Of a stretch of DNA of 64,000 bases, positions 43,854 to 52,955 are shown piece after piece. The position numbers and the translations under genes were made by a program. This DNA comes from Paraburkholderia polaris (GTDB taxonomy: Bacteria; Pseudomonadota; Gammaproteobacteria; Burkholderiales; Burkholderiaceae): contig NZ_JABBGJ010000007.1 in NCBI RefSeq assembly GCF_012927345.1, positions 1 to 64,000 on the forward strand, in the 5' to 3' direction. The notes under the pieces were generated by a model, which worked only from the letters and a program-made list of their open reading frames with translations, did not search any database and had not been told where the DNA came from. The stretch's first letter is position 1; the number at the start of each line of letters is the position of its first letter.

Positions 43854-44147
43854 TTATGGGAGTTTGCCGATAATCGCGCTGCATTCGTCCTTCGTGAATG
43901 CACGGAGCGTTTGCGTGCGGACATTGCCCGCGGACCCTAGCGCGTAGCCGAATGCCGCGAAGCTTTGCTCGTCCGGCGCTTCGATGAGCGTGACAATGTC
44001 ATATTTGCCCACCGTCCAGTAGATATCTTTCATTTCACAGCCAAAGGTCTTGGCTAACTCCGCCGCCTGACTGGCCCGCTGCGGGCTGTTTTTAATGTTG
44101 CGAATACCCTGATCGGTGAATTGTGCAAGAACCACATAAGTCGCCAT
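43854..44147 (-). CDS. GYD domain protein
   Basis: Small soluble protein of 97 residues, MATYVVLAQFTDQGIRNIKN with GKYDIVTLIEAPDE, the GYD (Gly-Tyr/Lys-Asp) motif region of a dimeric alpha-beta barrel-like family, and a C-terminal TLRAFTKDE. AAGGGGAA supports the ATG at 44147; the upstream in-frame ATG at 44324 is not supported. GYD proteins have no defined activity. It is the first of a likely two-gene operon with the 67-residue protein. Confidence 0.82.
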   Translation of the reverse strand: MATYVVLAQFTDQGIRNIKNSPQRASQAAELAKTFGCEMKDIYWTVGKYDIVTLIEAPDEQSFAAFGYALGSAGNVRTQTLRAFTKDECSAIIGKLP

Positions 44148-44402
44148 GACGATTCCCCTTACGATTGGTACGAGACGGGATTCAGACGCGCAAGTCGGAC
44201 CGCGGACGCTGTTGCGATCGGAGTACTCGAAACGTTTTGCGCGCAATCTGAGTGTAGGCAATGGAAGCGCGTGCCACCGGCTGTTTGGTAGTTTGAAATG
44301 TCCACACGTTGGCGCGTGTTCCATCCTGCGCCGTCGATGAAAAAAATCCTCTCGCCTTCATAGTGTTGGGCGAGCTCTCGTCGGTCGGAAAGTGCGCGGC
44401 CG

Positions 44403-45261
44403 CTAGGTATGGGCTACGAGTAGTTCTTCAGCATTGCTCGGCGGCCGCAGACCATCTGTCCGGCCCATGAAGTAGCGCTGGGTCAGATCGGCCGCCGAGA
44501 CGTGCCGTGCTTCTTTAAAGCCTGCTTCATGGGCCAGCGCCAGGATATCCGGCGGGGTGAAGAAGCTAAGGAACGGTGTGCCGCTTGCTCGCGCGCCTTT
44601 CTCCGCCATCTCAAGCCCGGGACGTACTTCGGGGTCCGCCAGCTCCAACGGAAGCAGGAACGTCATGGCGAGCGTCGATCCGGGGGCGAGGGCCGCGACT
44701 TCGCGCAGCGTGGCCGCGTTCGCCTCCCCGGTGAGATATGCTAACGCCTGTGGAGACCACGATTGCCGGCTTGCTGTCATCGAAGCCGGCGGTCACGAGC
44801 CCGTCCCGCCAGGAGCCGCCTGCCTCGAAATCGACCGGCACGAAGCGTAACCAGTTCGGGACGCCGAAGCCGAGTTCGATCAGGCGCTGACGCTTCCATG
44901 CCTGAGGACCTGGCTGGTCGATCTCGAACACCGTGAGGCGGGACGCGATTTCCGGTCTGCGCTGTGCGAAGGTGTCAAGGCCTGCGCCGAGGATGACATA
45001 TTGAGTGAGCCCGCGGCCGGCCTGCTCCACGACCAGGTCCTCAATGAAGCGAGCACGGGCCACGATTGAAGCGCGGAAGGGACGCGTGAACTGCGGGTCC
45101 ATGTCCCCGCGGCTGCGCCAGCCCTCGTCCGGGGCCAGCAGCTTAAGGCCGATTTTGTCTTCCAGCACATGCGGCAGGGGGTCGGCCTCGACATGCAGCG
45201 CGCGCCACAAGGCGACGCGCGCTGCTGTGCTGTCTGGCGCTACATCTTGCTTGTCGCTCAT
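44403..45261 (-). pseudogene. frameshifted SAM methyltransferase (TIGR00027 / LCMT-like)
   Basis: The first frame (from ATG 45261) gives an intact N-terminal two-thirds: FRASIVARARFIEDLV, TQYVILGAGLDTFAQRRPEI, VFEIDQPGPQAWK and PAIVVSTGVS. At about 44735-44741 similarity moves to another frame, YLTGEANAATLREVAAL then SFFTPPDILALAHEAGF, running to a stop at 44403. The two halves join perfectly if two bases are restored near AGC-AT-AT-CTC. A single recent frameshift or a sequencing error is therefore the only visible damage. Intact, it would be a roughly 285-residue leucine-carboxymethyltransferase-like enzyme of unknown substrate. Confidence 0.8.
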
Positions 45262-45477
45262 GAGTTTCGATCCTGTTGGTTCGTTCGTCTTCGCCTGAAG
45301 CTGACCTGCCAGTTTTGCCCCCTATCGCAGACGTGCAGCGCTTCAGCATAGGTGTTCCCGTTAGGACAATGGTAATCTTCCGCCGCTTCAGTCAACAACT
45401 TCAATCACCAGCCAGACATTAAACTTGCCGGCGCGGCATGTTCGGCGCCCGCATCCAACATCCACTCAAGAGTGACC

Positions 45478-45987
45478 ATGACCAGTTCCATCTACAGCGC
45501 ATCCGTCCCAGTTTTCAAGCAAATGCTGACTGCATTGTCCCACGTGCTGAAAAAAGCCGAAGCACACGTCACAGAAAAGAACATCGAGCCGAACGCGCTG
45601 CTGCAGGCGCGCCTGTTCCCGGACATGTTTCCCCTCGTGCGCCAGGTGCAGATTGCTGCCGACTTCGCCAAGGGCATCAGCTCGCGCCTGGCCGGCGTGG
45701 AGGTGCCGTCGTGGCCCGACACCGAAGTCACGTTTGCAGACCTGCAAGCGCTTATCGCCAAGGCGTTGAGCCACATCGGCGCGCTCGAGGCAGCCCAATT
45801 CGACGGTAGCGAGAACAAGGAAATCGTCCTGCGTCCGGGGACGCCGAAAGAGAAGAAGCTGGTCGGCAGCGCCTATCTGCAAAACTATGGCCTGCCGCAG
45901 TTCTTCTTCCACGTGACGACGGCCTACGCGATTCTGCGCCACAACGGTGTCGAAATCGGCAAGCGCGACTATATGGGATCTTACTGA
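45478..45987 (+). CDS. DUF1993 domain protein
   Basis: Protein of 169 residues with the DinB-like helical DUF1993 fold: an N-terminal SIYSASVPVFKQMLTAL, then ARLFPDMFPLVRQVQIAADFAKG and the C-terminal LPQFFFHVTTAYAILRHNGV with conserved His. Family members are widespread and uncharacterised. The ATG at 45478 is used; a GTG two codons earlier is also possible. It is a single gene, followed by a strong GC hairpin. Confidence 0.82.
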   Translation: MTSSIYSASVPVFKQMLTALSHVLKKAEAHVTEKNIEPNALLQARLFPDMFPLVRQVQIAADFAKGISSRLAGVEVPSWPDTEVTFADLQALIAKALSHIGALEAAQFDGSENKEIVLRPGTPKEKKLVGSAYLQNYGLPQFFFHVTTAYAILRHNGVEIGKRDYMGSY

Positions 45988-46016
45988 TCGTTGGCGCATG
46001 GGCTAGGCGAGCCACT

Positions 46017-46049
46017 GGCCGGCGGTAGTTTCAATGGCGCCCGCCGGCC
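46017..46049 (+). terminator. GC-rich hairpin after the DUF1993 gene
   Basis: GGCCGGCGG (46017-46025) and CCGCCGGCC (46041-46049), a perfect 9-bp stem with a 15-nt loop, 30 bases after the stop codon. There is no T-run, so it is either a weak terminator or a stabilising 3' end. Confidence 0.45.
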
Positions 46050-46157
46050 GGTCCGCATGCTCCTGTTCTATGGCTTGGTTCTATGCGGGGTGGCCAACGA
46101 CGAACAATGAGCGTGTAAGCCGCTATCATCGACCGTAGTCCTTCAGGAGAACAACCG

Positions 46158-46640
46158 ATGAGCCGCCCCGATTTCATCAAACACTGGACCGAACTGGAAG
46201 AGCCGGATGCACATTCCTATCGCGGCGATACCGAGAAAATGGCGCTAGATGCGCCGCTTTCCGCCGCGCTCGGCATTACGCGCATTGGCATTCATCATGT
46301 GAGGCTTTTGCCCGGCCGTCGGACGTCATATCCGCACGCCGAAAGTACCGAGCAGGAGTTTGTGTACGTGCTCGAAGGCAAGCCCGATGTCTGGATCGAC
46401 GGCGTGCTTCATCCCATTGCTGAAGGGGATTCCGTTGCATTTCCGGCAGGCACCGGCATCTGCCACACCTTCATCAACAATACGAAGGACGAAGTCAGGT
46501 TGATGGTGATCGGCGAACGTCCGCGCGACGACAACCGCATTCGTTACCCGCTCAATGAAGCGCACGAACGGACCCGCGCGGACCGCTGGGTGGATTGGCC
46601 CACCAGGCCGCTCGGGGACCATAACGGGATGCCGGACTGA
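46158..46640 (+). CDS. cupin domain protein
   Basis: Protein of 160 residues with both cupin motifs: SYPHAESTEQEFVYVLEGKP near residue 56 (motif 1, metal ligands His, Glu) and VAFPAGTGICHTFINNTKDE near residue 94 (motif 2, His). The C-terminal RTRADRWVDWPTRPLGDHNG is a recurring tail in related proteins. Function is unknown; possibilities include a small-molecule binding protein or isomerase. AGGAGAA supports the start. It is followed 140 bp later by a DsbA-family gene on the same strand. Confidence 0.85.
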   Translation: MSRPDFIKHWTELEEPDAHSYRGDTEKMALDAPLSAALGITRIGIHHVRLLPGRRTSYPHAESTEQEFVYVLEGKPDVWIDGVLHPIAEGDSVAFPAGTGICHTFINNTKDEVRLMVIGERPRDDNRIRYPLNEAHERTRADRWVDWPTRPLGDHNGMPD

Positions 46641-46780
46641 GGCTTACGCGGATGACCGCTTCGGCCGAACTCCGGGGCGCGGTTCTGCAAATTTTGGCGA
46701 TTCAGGCTAGGCTACTTTGTAGGCCGTCTTTGCGTCGCACCGAGGCGGCCGAGCCCCAGGTTATTCCAGTCAGGAAAGCA

Positions 46781-47422
46781 ATGAAACAACAGCTAACTAT
46801 CGATTTCGTCTCCGATATCGCATGCCCGTGGTGTGCAATCGGCCTGTCGTCGCTCGAGCTTGCACTATCGCGTTTAGGCGATGCGCTCGACGCTCAAATA
46901 GTCGTGCATCCCTTCGAGCTGAATCCGGAGATGGGACCGGACGGCGAGGCCATTGTCGACTATCTCGGCAAAAAATACGGACGCACACCGGAGCAGATCG
47001 CCGAAACGCAAGCCATGATCCGCGAACGTGGCGCAAGCGTTGGCTTTACCTTCGGCCCGCGTACGCACGTCTATAACACCTTCGATGCGCATCGCCTGCT
47101 GCATTGGGCCGGTATCAAAGGCAAGCAGTTGCCGCTCAAACTGGCGCTCCTGCGGGCCTATCATTCCGAGGGCAAAGACCCAGGCAATCACGAAATCCTG
47201 GTCGAAGCGGCCCAATCCGTGGGGCTCGATGCCGCGCAAGCCCGTGAAGTACTGCGAAGCGGAGACTATGCCGACGAGGTTCGCGCGGAAGAACGGGAAT
47301 ACCAGGCGAAGGGTATCCAGTCAGTGCCGGCGATCATCTTTAACGGTCGCTATCTGGTGAGCGGCGGGCAGCCCGTGGAAACCTTCGAGCAGGTCATCCA
47401 GCAGGTTCTGGCCGAAGCGTAG
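46781..47422 (+). CDS. DsbA-family oxidoreductase, FrnE-like
   Basis: Cytoplasmic thioredoxin-fold protein of 213 residues with the redox motif CPWC (Cys15, Cys18) in SDIACPWCAIGLSSLE. FELNPEMGPDG, THVYNTFDAHRLLHWA and the cis-Pro loop IQSVPAIIFNGRYLVSG are the other FrnE-type blocks. No signal peptide is seen, so it is not periplasmic DsbA. The ATG at 46781 has AGGAA five bases upstream; an in-frame ATG at 46652 is unsupported. Its role may be disulphide handling under oxidative stress or polyketide isomerisation, which is inferred. Confidence 0.88.
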   Translation: MKQQLTIDFVSDIACPWCAIGLSSLELALSRLGDALDAQIVVHPFELNPEMGPDGEAIVDYLGKKYGRTPEQIAETQAMIRERGASVGFTFGPRTHVYNTFDAHRLLHWAGIKGKQLPLKLALLRAYHSEGKDPGNHEILVEAAQSVGLDAAQAREVLRSGDYADEVRAEEREYQAKGIQSVPAIIFNGRYLVSGGQPVETFEQVIQQVLAEA

Positions 47423-47778
47423 GGTGGCTTCCCCGCGCTCGATGCGTCACGAGCCACGATCCGTCAGCCGGATTCCGCGCGGCATGGAAGCCGCAAATCG
47501 GCCTGAAATGGACGTCAAATAGTGGGAAACCGGCGCGCGAACCGATTGCCTACGATATTAGGGAATGCCTAATTGAGCCGCGGCCGTCCAGCGGCGTAAA
47601 ATCGTGGCACATCGGTTTGGGGGCACCAGGCAATGTGTCTGGCTTCTCGTTGCGATTTCAGCCGTAATTGCAGCCGCAATACCCGGCGACGCCCGGTGCA
47701 GCGGCGCTCCACGCTTTTCCGACCCGCTCCTCGCAATGAGGCCAGCGGCAGTCGCGGCATTGTCGTTCAATCCGCGCC
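47423..47778. other. sugar ABC operon promoter region, 356 bp
   Basis: No gene I can support. It contains an operator-like inverted repeat (47557-47573). An open frame overlapping the start of the ABC gene has no recognisable similarity. No strong ribosome binding site precedes the ATG at 47779. Confidence 0.5.
47557..47573. promoter_or_regulatory. operator-like inverted repeat upstream of sugar ABC operon
   Basis: ATTAGG-GAATG-CCTAAT, perfect 6-bp arms with a 5-bp spacer, in an otherwise GC-rich region, about 205 bases upstream of the first ABC gene. This is typical of a dimeric repressor site. No regulator gene is adjacent in the window. Confidence 0.4.
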
Positions 47779-49290
47779 ATGATCCCGCTCATCTCCGTCA
47801 AAAGGCTCAACAAGCGCTTTCCCGGCGTGAGGGCGCTTCACGAAGTCCAGTTCGAACTCATGGCGGGTGAAGTCCACGCGCTGATGGGCGAGAATGGCGC
47901 CGGCAAGTCGACGCTGATGAAAATCCTCGCCGGCGTTTACACCCGGGATACGGGTGAAATCCTCTATGACGGCCAGCCGATCGAGTTCTCGAGCCCCCGC
48001 GAGGCGCAGGCCGTGGGTGTCGGCATCATTCATCAGGAGCTCCAGCTGATGAACCATCTGACCGTCGCCCAGAATATGTTCATCGGCCGCGAGCCGCGCG
48101 GACGCCTCGGCCTGTTCCTCGACGAAGACAAGCTCAATGCGCAGGCACGCGACATTCTTGCCCGCATGCATGTGAATCTCGACCCGCGCGCGGTTGTCAG
48201 CACCCTCACTGTCGCGAGGCAGCAGATGGTCGAGATCGCCAAGGCTTTGTCCTTCGACTCGCGCGTCCTGATCATGGACGAGCCCACCTCGGCGCTCAAC
48301 GACGCCGAGATCGCCGAGCTCTTCCGCATCATCCGCGAGCTGAAGGACCGGGGCGTGGGAATCATCTATATCTCGCACAAGATGGATGAGCTGAAGCAGA
48401 TTGCCGACCGCGTCACGGTGTTGCGTGACGGGGAATATGTGGCCACCGTCACCGCCAGGGACACCAGCGTCGAAGCGATCATCGGCATGATGGTCGGTCG
48501 AACGTTGACCGACATTGCGCCTTCTCACAGTGCGCCAAGCAACGGCGAGGTCGCGCTCGACGTCAAGAATCTGAACGCTGGCCCGCTGGTCAGAGACGTG
48601 AGTTTCACGCTGCGCAAAGGCGAGATATTAGGCTTTGCCGGCTTGATGGGCGCCGGTCGCACGGAGGTCGCCCGCGCGGTGTTCGGCGCCGATCCGATCG
48701 AATCGGGCGAAATTGTCGTGAAAGGCGTGAAGGCGACGATCAGGAATCCGAGCGATGCGGTGGCGCGCGGCATCGGCTATCTCTCGGAAGACAGGAAGCG
48801 TTTTGGCCTGGCGACCGGCATGAACGTCGAATCGAATATTGTGATGTCCAACTTGCGCAAATTCCTGTCGCTCAACTTTTTCTTGCGTCGCGCCCAGATA
48901 CGCCGGACAGCCTCCCATTTCATCAATCTGCTCGCGATTCGTACGCCCTCCGCGACGCAGGAGGTGCGGCTTCTCTCGGGCGGCAATCAGCAGAAAATTG
49001 TAGTCGCGAAATGGCTTGAGCGCGACTGCGATGTGCTTTTCTTCGACGAGCCGACGCGCGGCATCGACGTCGGCGCCAAGAGCGAAATCTACAAGCTCCT
49101 GCGCGCGCTCGCCGAGCAAGGCAAGGCGATCGTGATGATCTCGTCGGAACTGCCGGAAATCCTGCGCATGAGCGACCGCATCGTCGTGATGTGCGAGGGC
49201 CGCATTACTGGCGAACTCTCAGCCACGGAGGCGACGCAGGAGCGCATCATGCAACTGGCGACGCAGCGCGAAACTTTAAAAGCGGCGTGA
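47779..49290 (+). CDS. sugar ABC transporter ATP-binding protein (RbsA/XylG type)
   Basis: Duplicated ABC ATPase of 503 residues that powers sugar import at the inner membrane. The first domain has Walker [10 protein letters not shown] (near residue 37) and Walker [12 protein letters not shown]. The second has a degenerate Walker A (GLMGAGRTE) and the signature LSGGNQQK with [16 protein letters not shown]. This two-domain layout is standard for carbohydrate uptake family 2. The permease follows 19 bp later and the binding protein after that; the adjacent L-fuconate dehydratase points to L-fucose or a related sugar as substrate. Confidence 0.93.
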   Translation: MIPLISVKRLNKRFPGVRALHEVQFELMAGEVHALMGENGAGKSTLMKILAGVYTRDTGEILYDGQPIEFSSPREAQAVGVGIIHQELQLMNHLTVAQNMFIGREPRGRLGLFLDEDKLNAQARDILARMHVNLDPRAVVSTLTVARQQMVEIAKALSFDSRVLIMDEPTSALNDAEIAELFRIIRELKDRGVGIIYISHKMDELKQIADRVTVLRDGEYVATVTARDTSVEAIIGMMVGRTLTDIAPSHSAPSNGEVALDVKNLNAGPLVRDVSFTLRKGEILGFAGLMGAGRTEVARAVFGADPIESGEIVVKGVKATIRNPSDAVARGIGYLSEDRKRFGLATGMNVESNIVMSNLRKFLSLNFFLRRAQIRRTASHFINLLAIRTPSATQEVRLLSGGNQQKIVVAKWLERDCDVLFFDEPTRGIDVGAKSEIYKLLRALAEQGKAIVMISSELPEILRMSDRIVVMCEGRITGELSATEATQERIMQLATQRETLKAA

Positions 49291-49309
49291 GCCTCGAGAG
49301 GTCTATTTC

Positions 49310-50335
49310 ATGACATTGCCATCGGATACTTCGGCGCTGGGTAACAAGGAAAGAGCTTCGGGCCTTAGAGCGCGCGTCTTCACGCCGACCGCTCTGCAAA
49401 AGCTGCTCGCCTTCGGGAGCCTGATCCTGCTGCTGGCCTTTTTCAGCTTCGCGTCTCCCGCGTTCATGCAGATGGACAATATGCTCGGGATTCTGCAGGC
49501 AACGGCGGTCAACGGCGTGCTGGCGATCGCCTGCACGTTCGTCATCATCACCGGCGGCATCGATTTGTCCGTCGGCACGTTGATGACCTTCACGGCGGTC
49601 ATTTGCGGCGTGTTTCTGACTTATTGGCATTTGCCGATGTGGACCGGCGTCGTTGCTGCGATTGGGACGGGCGCCATCTGCGGGACCATTTCGGGCACCC
49701 TCACGGCGAAAATGAAAATACCGCCGTTCATTGCCACCTTAGGCATGATGCTGCTGCTGAAAGGTCTTTCGCTCGTCGTCTCGGCCGACAAGCCGATCTA
49801 TTTCAGCGACACCGAAAACTTCTACCGGATCTCTCAGGATTCGCTGATCGGCTATGTGCTGCCGAGCCTGCCCGTGCCGAACGCGGTCCTGATTCTGTTT
49901 TTCCTTGCGGTTGTGAGTTCGATCACGCTCAACCGCACGGCGCTCGGCCGCTATACATTTGCGCTCGGCAGCAACGAAGAAGCCGTGCGCCTTTCCGGCG
50001 TGAATGTCGATCGGTGGAAGATCGCCATTTACGGCCTGGCCGGGGCAATTTGCGGTATCGCCGGGTTGCTGATCGCCTCGCGCCTGAATTCGGCCCAGCC
50101 GGCGCTAGGCCAAGGTTATGAACTCGAAGCGATCGCCGCCGTGGTCATCGGCGGGACCTCGCTCAGCGGCGGTGCGGGGACGATTCTGGGGACGATCATC
50201 GGCGCTTTCATTATGAGCGTGCTGACCAACGGCCTGCGCATCCTCTCCGTCGCTCAGGAATGGCAGATCGTAGTGACCGGTCTCATCATCATTCTCGCGG
50301 TGTATGCCGATATTTTGCGGCGCAAGAAAAGCTGA
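49310..50335 (+). CDS. sugar ABC transporter permease (RbsC type)
   Basis: Inner-membrane channel subunit of 341 residues with about eight to ten hydrophobic segments. The conserved VIITGGIDLSVGTLMTFTA (near residue 75) and the cytoplasmic loop GSNEEAVRLSGVNVDRWKI (near 222) are BPD_transp_2 features, followed by GYELEAIAAVVIGGTSLSGG. The first 30 or so residues are cytoplasmic. It is the middle gene of the ATPase, permease, binding-protein operon. Confidence 0.93.
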   Translation: MTLPSDTSALGNKERASGLRARVFTPTALQKLLAFGSLILLLAFFSFASPAFMQMDNMLGILQATAVNGVLAIACTFVIITGGIDLSVGTLMTFTAVICGVFLTYWHLPMWTGVVAAIGTGAICGTISGTLTAKMKIPPFIATLGMMLLLKGLSLVVSADKPIYFSDTENFYRISQDSLIGYVLPSLPVPNAVLILFFLAVVSSITLNRTALGRYTFALGSNEEAVRLSGVNVDRWKIAIYGLAGAICGIAGLLIASRLNSAQPALGQGYELEAIAAVVIGGTSLSGGAGTILGTIIGAFIMSVLTNGLRILSVAQEWQIVVTGLIIILAVYADILRRKKS

Positions 50336-50433
50336 CGAAGGCTGACGCTACGCGCAACAAGATCAAGAAAAGGGAGCGCCAAAGGCTCCCCCAACGGCTG
50401 AAGGTTGATGGCCAACTTAGGAGGAGAAACCCC

Positions 50434-51375
50434 ATGTTGAAAAGAAGACTAATCGGTGTCGTGGTCGGCGTTGGCGCGCTCATTGGCGGGACGAGTGTGA
50501 CGTACGCGCAAGACACCTACATCCCGCTGATCTCGAAAGGCTTCCAGCACCAGTTCTGGCAGGCGGTCAAATCCGGCGCGGAACAGTCGGCCAAGGAGCA
50601 CAACGTCAGGATCACCTTCGAGGGTCCGGAAACCGAGGCCATGGTCGATAAGCAGATCGACATGCTCTCGGCCGCGCTTGCCAAGAAGCCCCAGGCGCTC
50701 GGCATCGCCGCGCTCGATAGCAAGGCGGCCATTCCGCTGTTGAAGCGGGCTCAGGCCGCCAAAATACCCGTCATCGCCTTCGACTCCGGCGTCGACAGCG
50801 ACATTCCGCTGACCACGTGCGCGACCGACAATCTTGCCGCGGCCGCGCTCGCCGCCGACAAGATGGCGGAGGCGATCGGCAATGCCGGGGAGGTCGGCCT
50901 GGTCGTGCACGACCAAACCAGCCGCACCGGCATCGATCGCCGCGACGGCTTCCTGAATGAGATGAAAGCGAAGCATCCGAACATCAAGATCGTCTCAGTC
51001 CAGTATGGCGGCGGCGACCATTTGAAGTCGGCGGAAATCGCCAAGACGATGATCCAGGCCAACCCCAATCTCAAGGGCATTTTCGGGGCGAATGAAGGCT
51101 CGGCGGAGGGGACTGCGATCGGTGTCAAGGAATCGGGCAAGAAACTCGTCCTGATTGGCTACGACTCCGGCAAGGAGCAAAAGGACGACATCAATTCGGG
51201 TTTGATGGCCGGCGCCATTACGCAGAACCCGGTCGGCATCGGCAAATGCGTTGTCGACTCCGCGGTGAAGGCGTTGAAAGGCGAGAAGCTGCCCAAGAAA
51301 GTCGACACGGGCTTCTACTGGTACGACAAGAGCAATATGAGCGATCCCAAGATCGCCGCCGTGCTCTACGATTGA
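50434..51375 (+). CDS. sugar ABC transporter periplasmic binding protein (RbsB-like)
   Basis: Periplasmic-binding-protein-like I family receptor of 313 residues. The signal peptide ends near TYAQ. The blocks ISKGFQHQFWQAVKSGAEQS, ALGIAALDSKAAIPLL, VIAFDSGVDSD and GIFGANEGSAEGTAIGV are typical of ribose/galactose-type receptors. The ATG at 50434 has AGGAGGAG upstream; the frame before it runs out of the permease end. It is followed by a strong terminator-like hairpin. Confidence 0.92.
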   Translation: MLKRRLIGVVVGVGALIGGTSVTYAQDTYIPLISKGFQHQFWQAVKSGAEQSAKEHNVRITFEGPETEAMVDKQIDMLSAALAKKPQALGIAALDSKAAIPLLKRAQAAKIPVIAFDSGVDSDIPLTTCATDNLAAAALAADKMAEAIGNAGEVGLVVHDQTSRTGIDRRDGFLNEMKAKHPNIKIVSVQYGGGDHLKSAEIAKTMIQANPNLKGIFGANEGSAEGTAIGVKESGKKLVLIGYDSGKEQKDDINSGLMAGAITQNPVGIGKCVVDSAVKALKGEKLPKKVDTGFYWYDKSNMSDPKIAAVLYD

Positions 51376-51399
51376 CCGTCGCCGCCAGGCGCGAAGAGA

Positions 51400-51430
51400 G
51401 AAGAGGGGGCGGTGCTTCCTCTTCTTTTTT
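51400..51430 (+). terminator. terminator between the binding protein and L-fuconate dehydratase genes
   Basis: GAAGAGG (51400-51406) pairs with CCTCTTC (51418-51424) across an 11-nt loop and is followed by six T (51425-51430); the stem can extend by A-T pairs into the T-run. Its position suggests that the dehydratase is transcribed at a reduced level by read-through or has its own promoter. Confidence 0.65.
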
Positions 51431-51540
51431 CGCCTCGCATCGCGGAGAGAGAAGATGGCCGCAAAGAGGCCAGGCCAGTATGCACGGCCCCCTTTGCGCA
51501 TAGGCGCAAGTCGATAGCTGTCGAAGAAGAGGGTGTTCAG

Positions 51541-52839
51541 ATGCCCATCATCACCAGGTTGTCCGTCAGGGACATTCGGTTCCCGACCTCGCGTTCACTT
51601 GACGGCTCCGATGCGATGAACGCCGCGCCGGATTACTCCGCCACCTACGTGACGCTCGAAACCGATTCGCCCAAGGGGCTCACAGGGCACGGCCTCACCT
51701 TTACCATCGGGCGCGGCAACGAGATTTGCGTGACTGCGGTGCAGGCACTTGCTCCGCTGATTGTCGGCAAAACGCTCGAGGATATTGCAGCGAACATGGG
51801 GGCTTTCTGGCGCGCGCTGACCTCAGACAGCCAGCTGCGCTGGATCGGTCCGGACAAGGGCGCCATTCATCTGGCGACGGCGGCTGTCGTGAATGCGGCC
51901 TGGGACCTGTGGGCCAAAGCGGAAGGCAAACCGGTGTGGAAGCTGCTCGTCGACATGAGCCCCGAAGAACTCGTGCGTTGTCTCGACTTCCGCTATGTGA
52001 CCGATGCGATCACGCCGCAGGAAGCCATCGCCATGCTGCACCGCCATGCCAGCACCCGGGGCGAGCGCGAAAAGGACATGCTCGCGCACGGCTATCCGGC
52101 CTACACGACGTCGGCCGGCTGGCTCGGGTATGACGACGACAAGATTCGCCGGCTCGCGCGTGAAGGTGTCGCGCAGGGCTGGACGCACTTCAAGCAGAAG
52201 GTGGGCGGCAACCTCGAAGAAGATATGCGCCGGGCCCGCATCCTGCGCGAAGAAATCGGCGAAAACCTGAAGCTGATGATGGATGCAAACCAGGTGTGGG
52301 ATGTCGATGAAGCGGTCGCGAACATGCGGCGTCTTGCGGAATTCGATCCGTGGTGGATCGAGGAACCCACGAGTCCCGACGACATTCTCGGCCACGCGGC
52401 GATCCGCCAGCGGATTCGGCCCATCGGCGTCGCGACGGGCGAGCACTGCCATAACCGGGTGATGTTCAAGCAGTTGCTACAGGCGCAAGCCATCGACTTC
52501 TGCCAGGTCGATAGCTGCCGCCTGGGCGGTCTCAACGAGGTGATCGTTGTCCTGCTGATGGCGGCGAAATTTGGCGTGCCCGTGTGTCCGCATGCGGGCG
52601 GCGTCGGCTTGTGCGAGTATGTCCAGCACATTTCGCTGTTCGACTATATCTGCGTGTCGGCGTCGCTGGAAAACCGGGTGCTCGAGTACGTGGATCATTT
52701 GCATGAGCATTTTGTTGATCCTGTCGTAATTCGAAACGGCCGTTATATGCCGCCGCAACGTGCCGGTTACAGTATCGAAATGCATGCGGCGTCGCTCGAT
52801 CAGTATGACTTTCCTGAGGGGCCGGCCTGGCGAGCATGA
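51541..52839 (+). CDS. L-fuconate dehydratase
   Basis: Mandelate-racemase-type enolase superfamily enzyme, 432 residues, converting L-fuconate to 2-keto-3-deoxy-L-fuconate. The residues line up by number with those I recall for the Xanthomonas campestris enzyme: Lys218 and Lys220 in FKQKVGG, metal ligands Asp248 (DANQVWD), Glu274 (EEPTSPDD) and Glu301 (GEHCHNR), and His351 in CPHAGG. The ATG at 51541 gives the usual N-terminus; the upstream in-frame extension crosses the terminator. It follows a sugar ABC operon, giving transport plus one catabolic step; the other fucose-pathway enzymes are not in the window. Confidence 0.92.
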   Translation: MPIITRLSVRDIRFPTSRSLDGSDAMNAAPDYSATYVTLETDSPKGLTGHGLTFTIGRGNEICVTAVQALAPLIVGKTLEDIAANMGAFWRALTSDSQLRWIGPDKGAIHLATAAVVNAAWDLWAKAEGKPVWKLLVDMSPEELVRCLDFRYVTDAITPQEAIAMLHRHASTRGEREKDMLAHGYPAYTTSAGWLGYDDDKIRRLAREGVAQGWTHFKQKVGGNLEEDMRRARILREEIGENLKLMMDANQVWDVDEAVANMRRLAEFDPWWIEEPTSPDDILGHAAIRQRIRPIGVATGEHCHNRVMFKQLLQAQAIDFCQVDSCRLGGLNEVIVVLLMAAKFGVPVCPHAGGVGLCEYVQHISLFDYICVSASLENRVLEYVDHLHEHFVDPVVIRNGRYMPPQRAGYSIEMHAASLDQYDFPEGPAWRA

Positions 52840-52920
52840 GGCGGTAGTCCTGTCGAGCTTCGGCCCAATTCGCCAGCACCTTTCGCCAGCACCTCGGGCT
52901 CGGGTGACATCTACTGTGCA

Positions 52921-52945
52921 CCGCGGCGCCTTGTTCGCGCCGCGG
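52921..52945. terminator. hairpin between convergent dehydratase and molybdenum-subunit genes
   Basis: CCGCGGCGC (52921-52929), loop CTTGTTC, GCGCCGCGG (52937-52945), a perfect 9-bp GC stem midway between two converging stop codons. There is no T-run on the + side, but the location fits a bidirectional terminator. Confidence 0.5.
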
Positions 52946-52955
52946 CGCTCGCCGA

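Noticed and set aside
47604..47870. Plus-strand frame overlapping the start of the sugar ABC ATPase gene
   Set aside because: Signal-peptide-like start but no family match; it runs out of phase into the ATPase gene.
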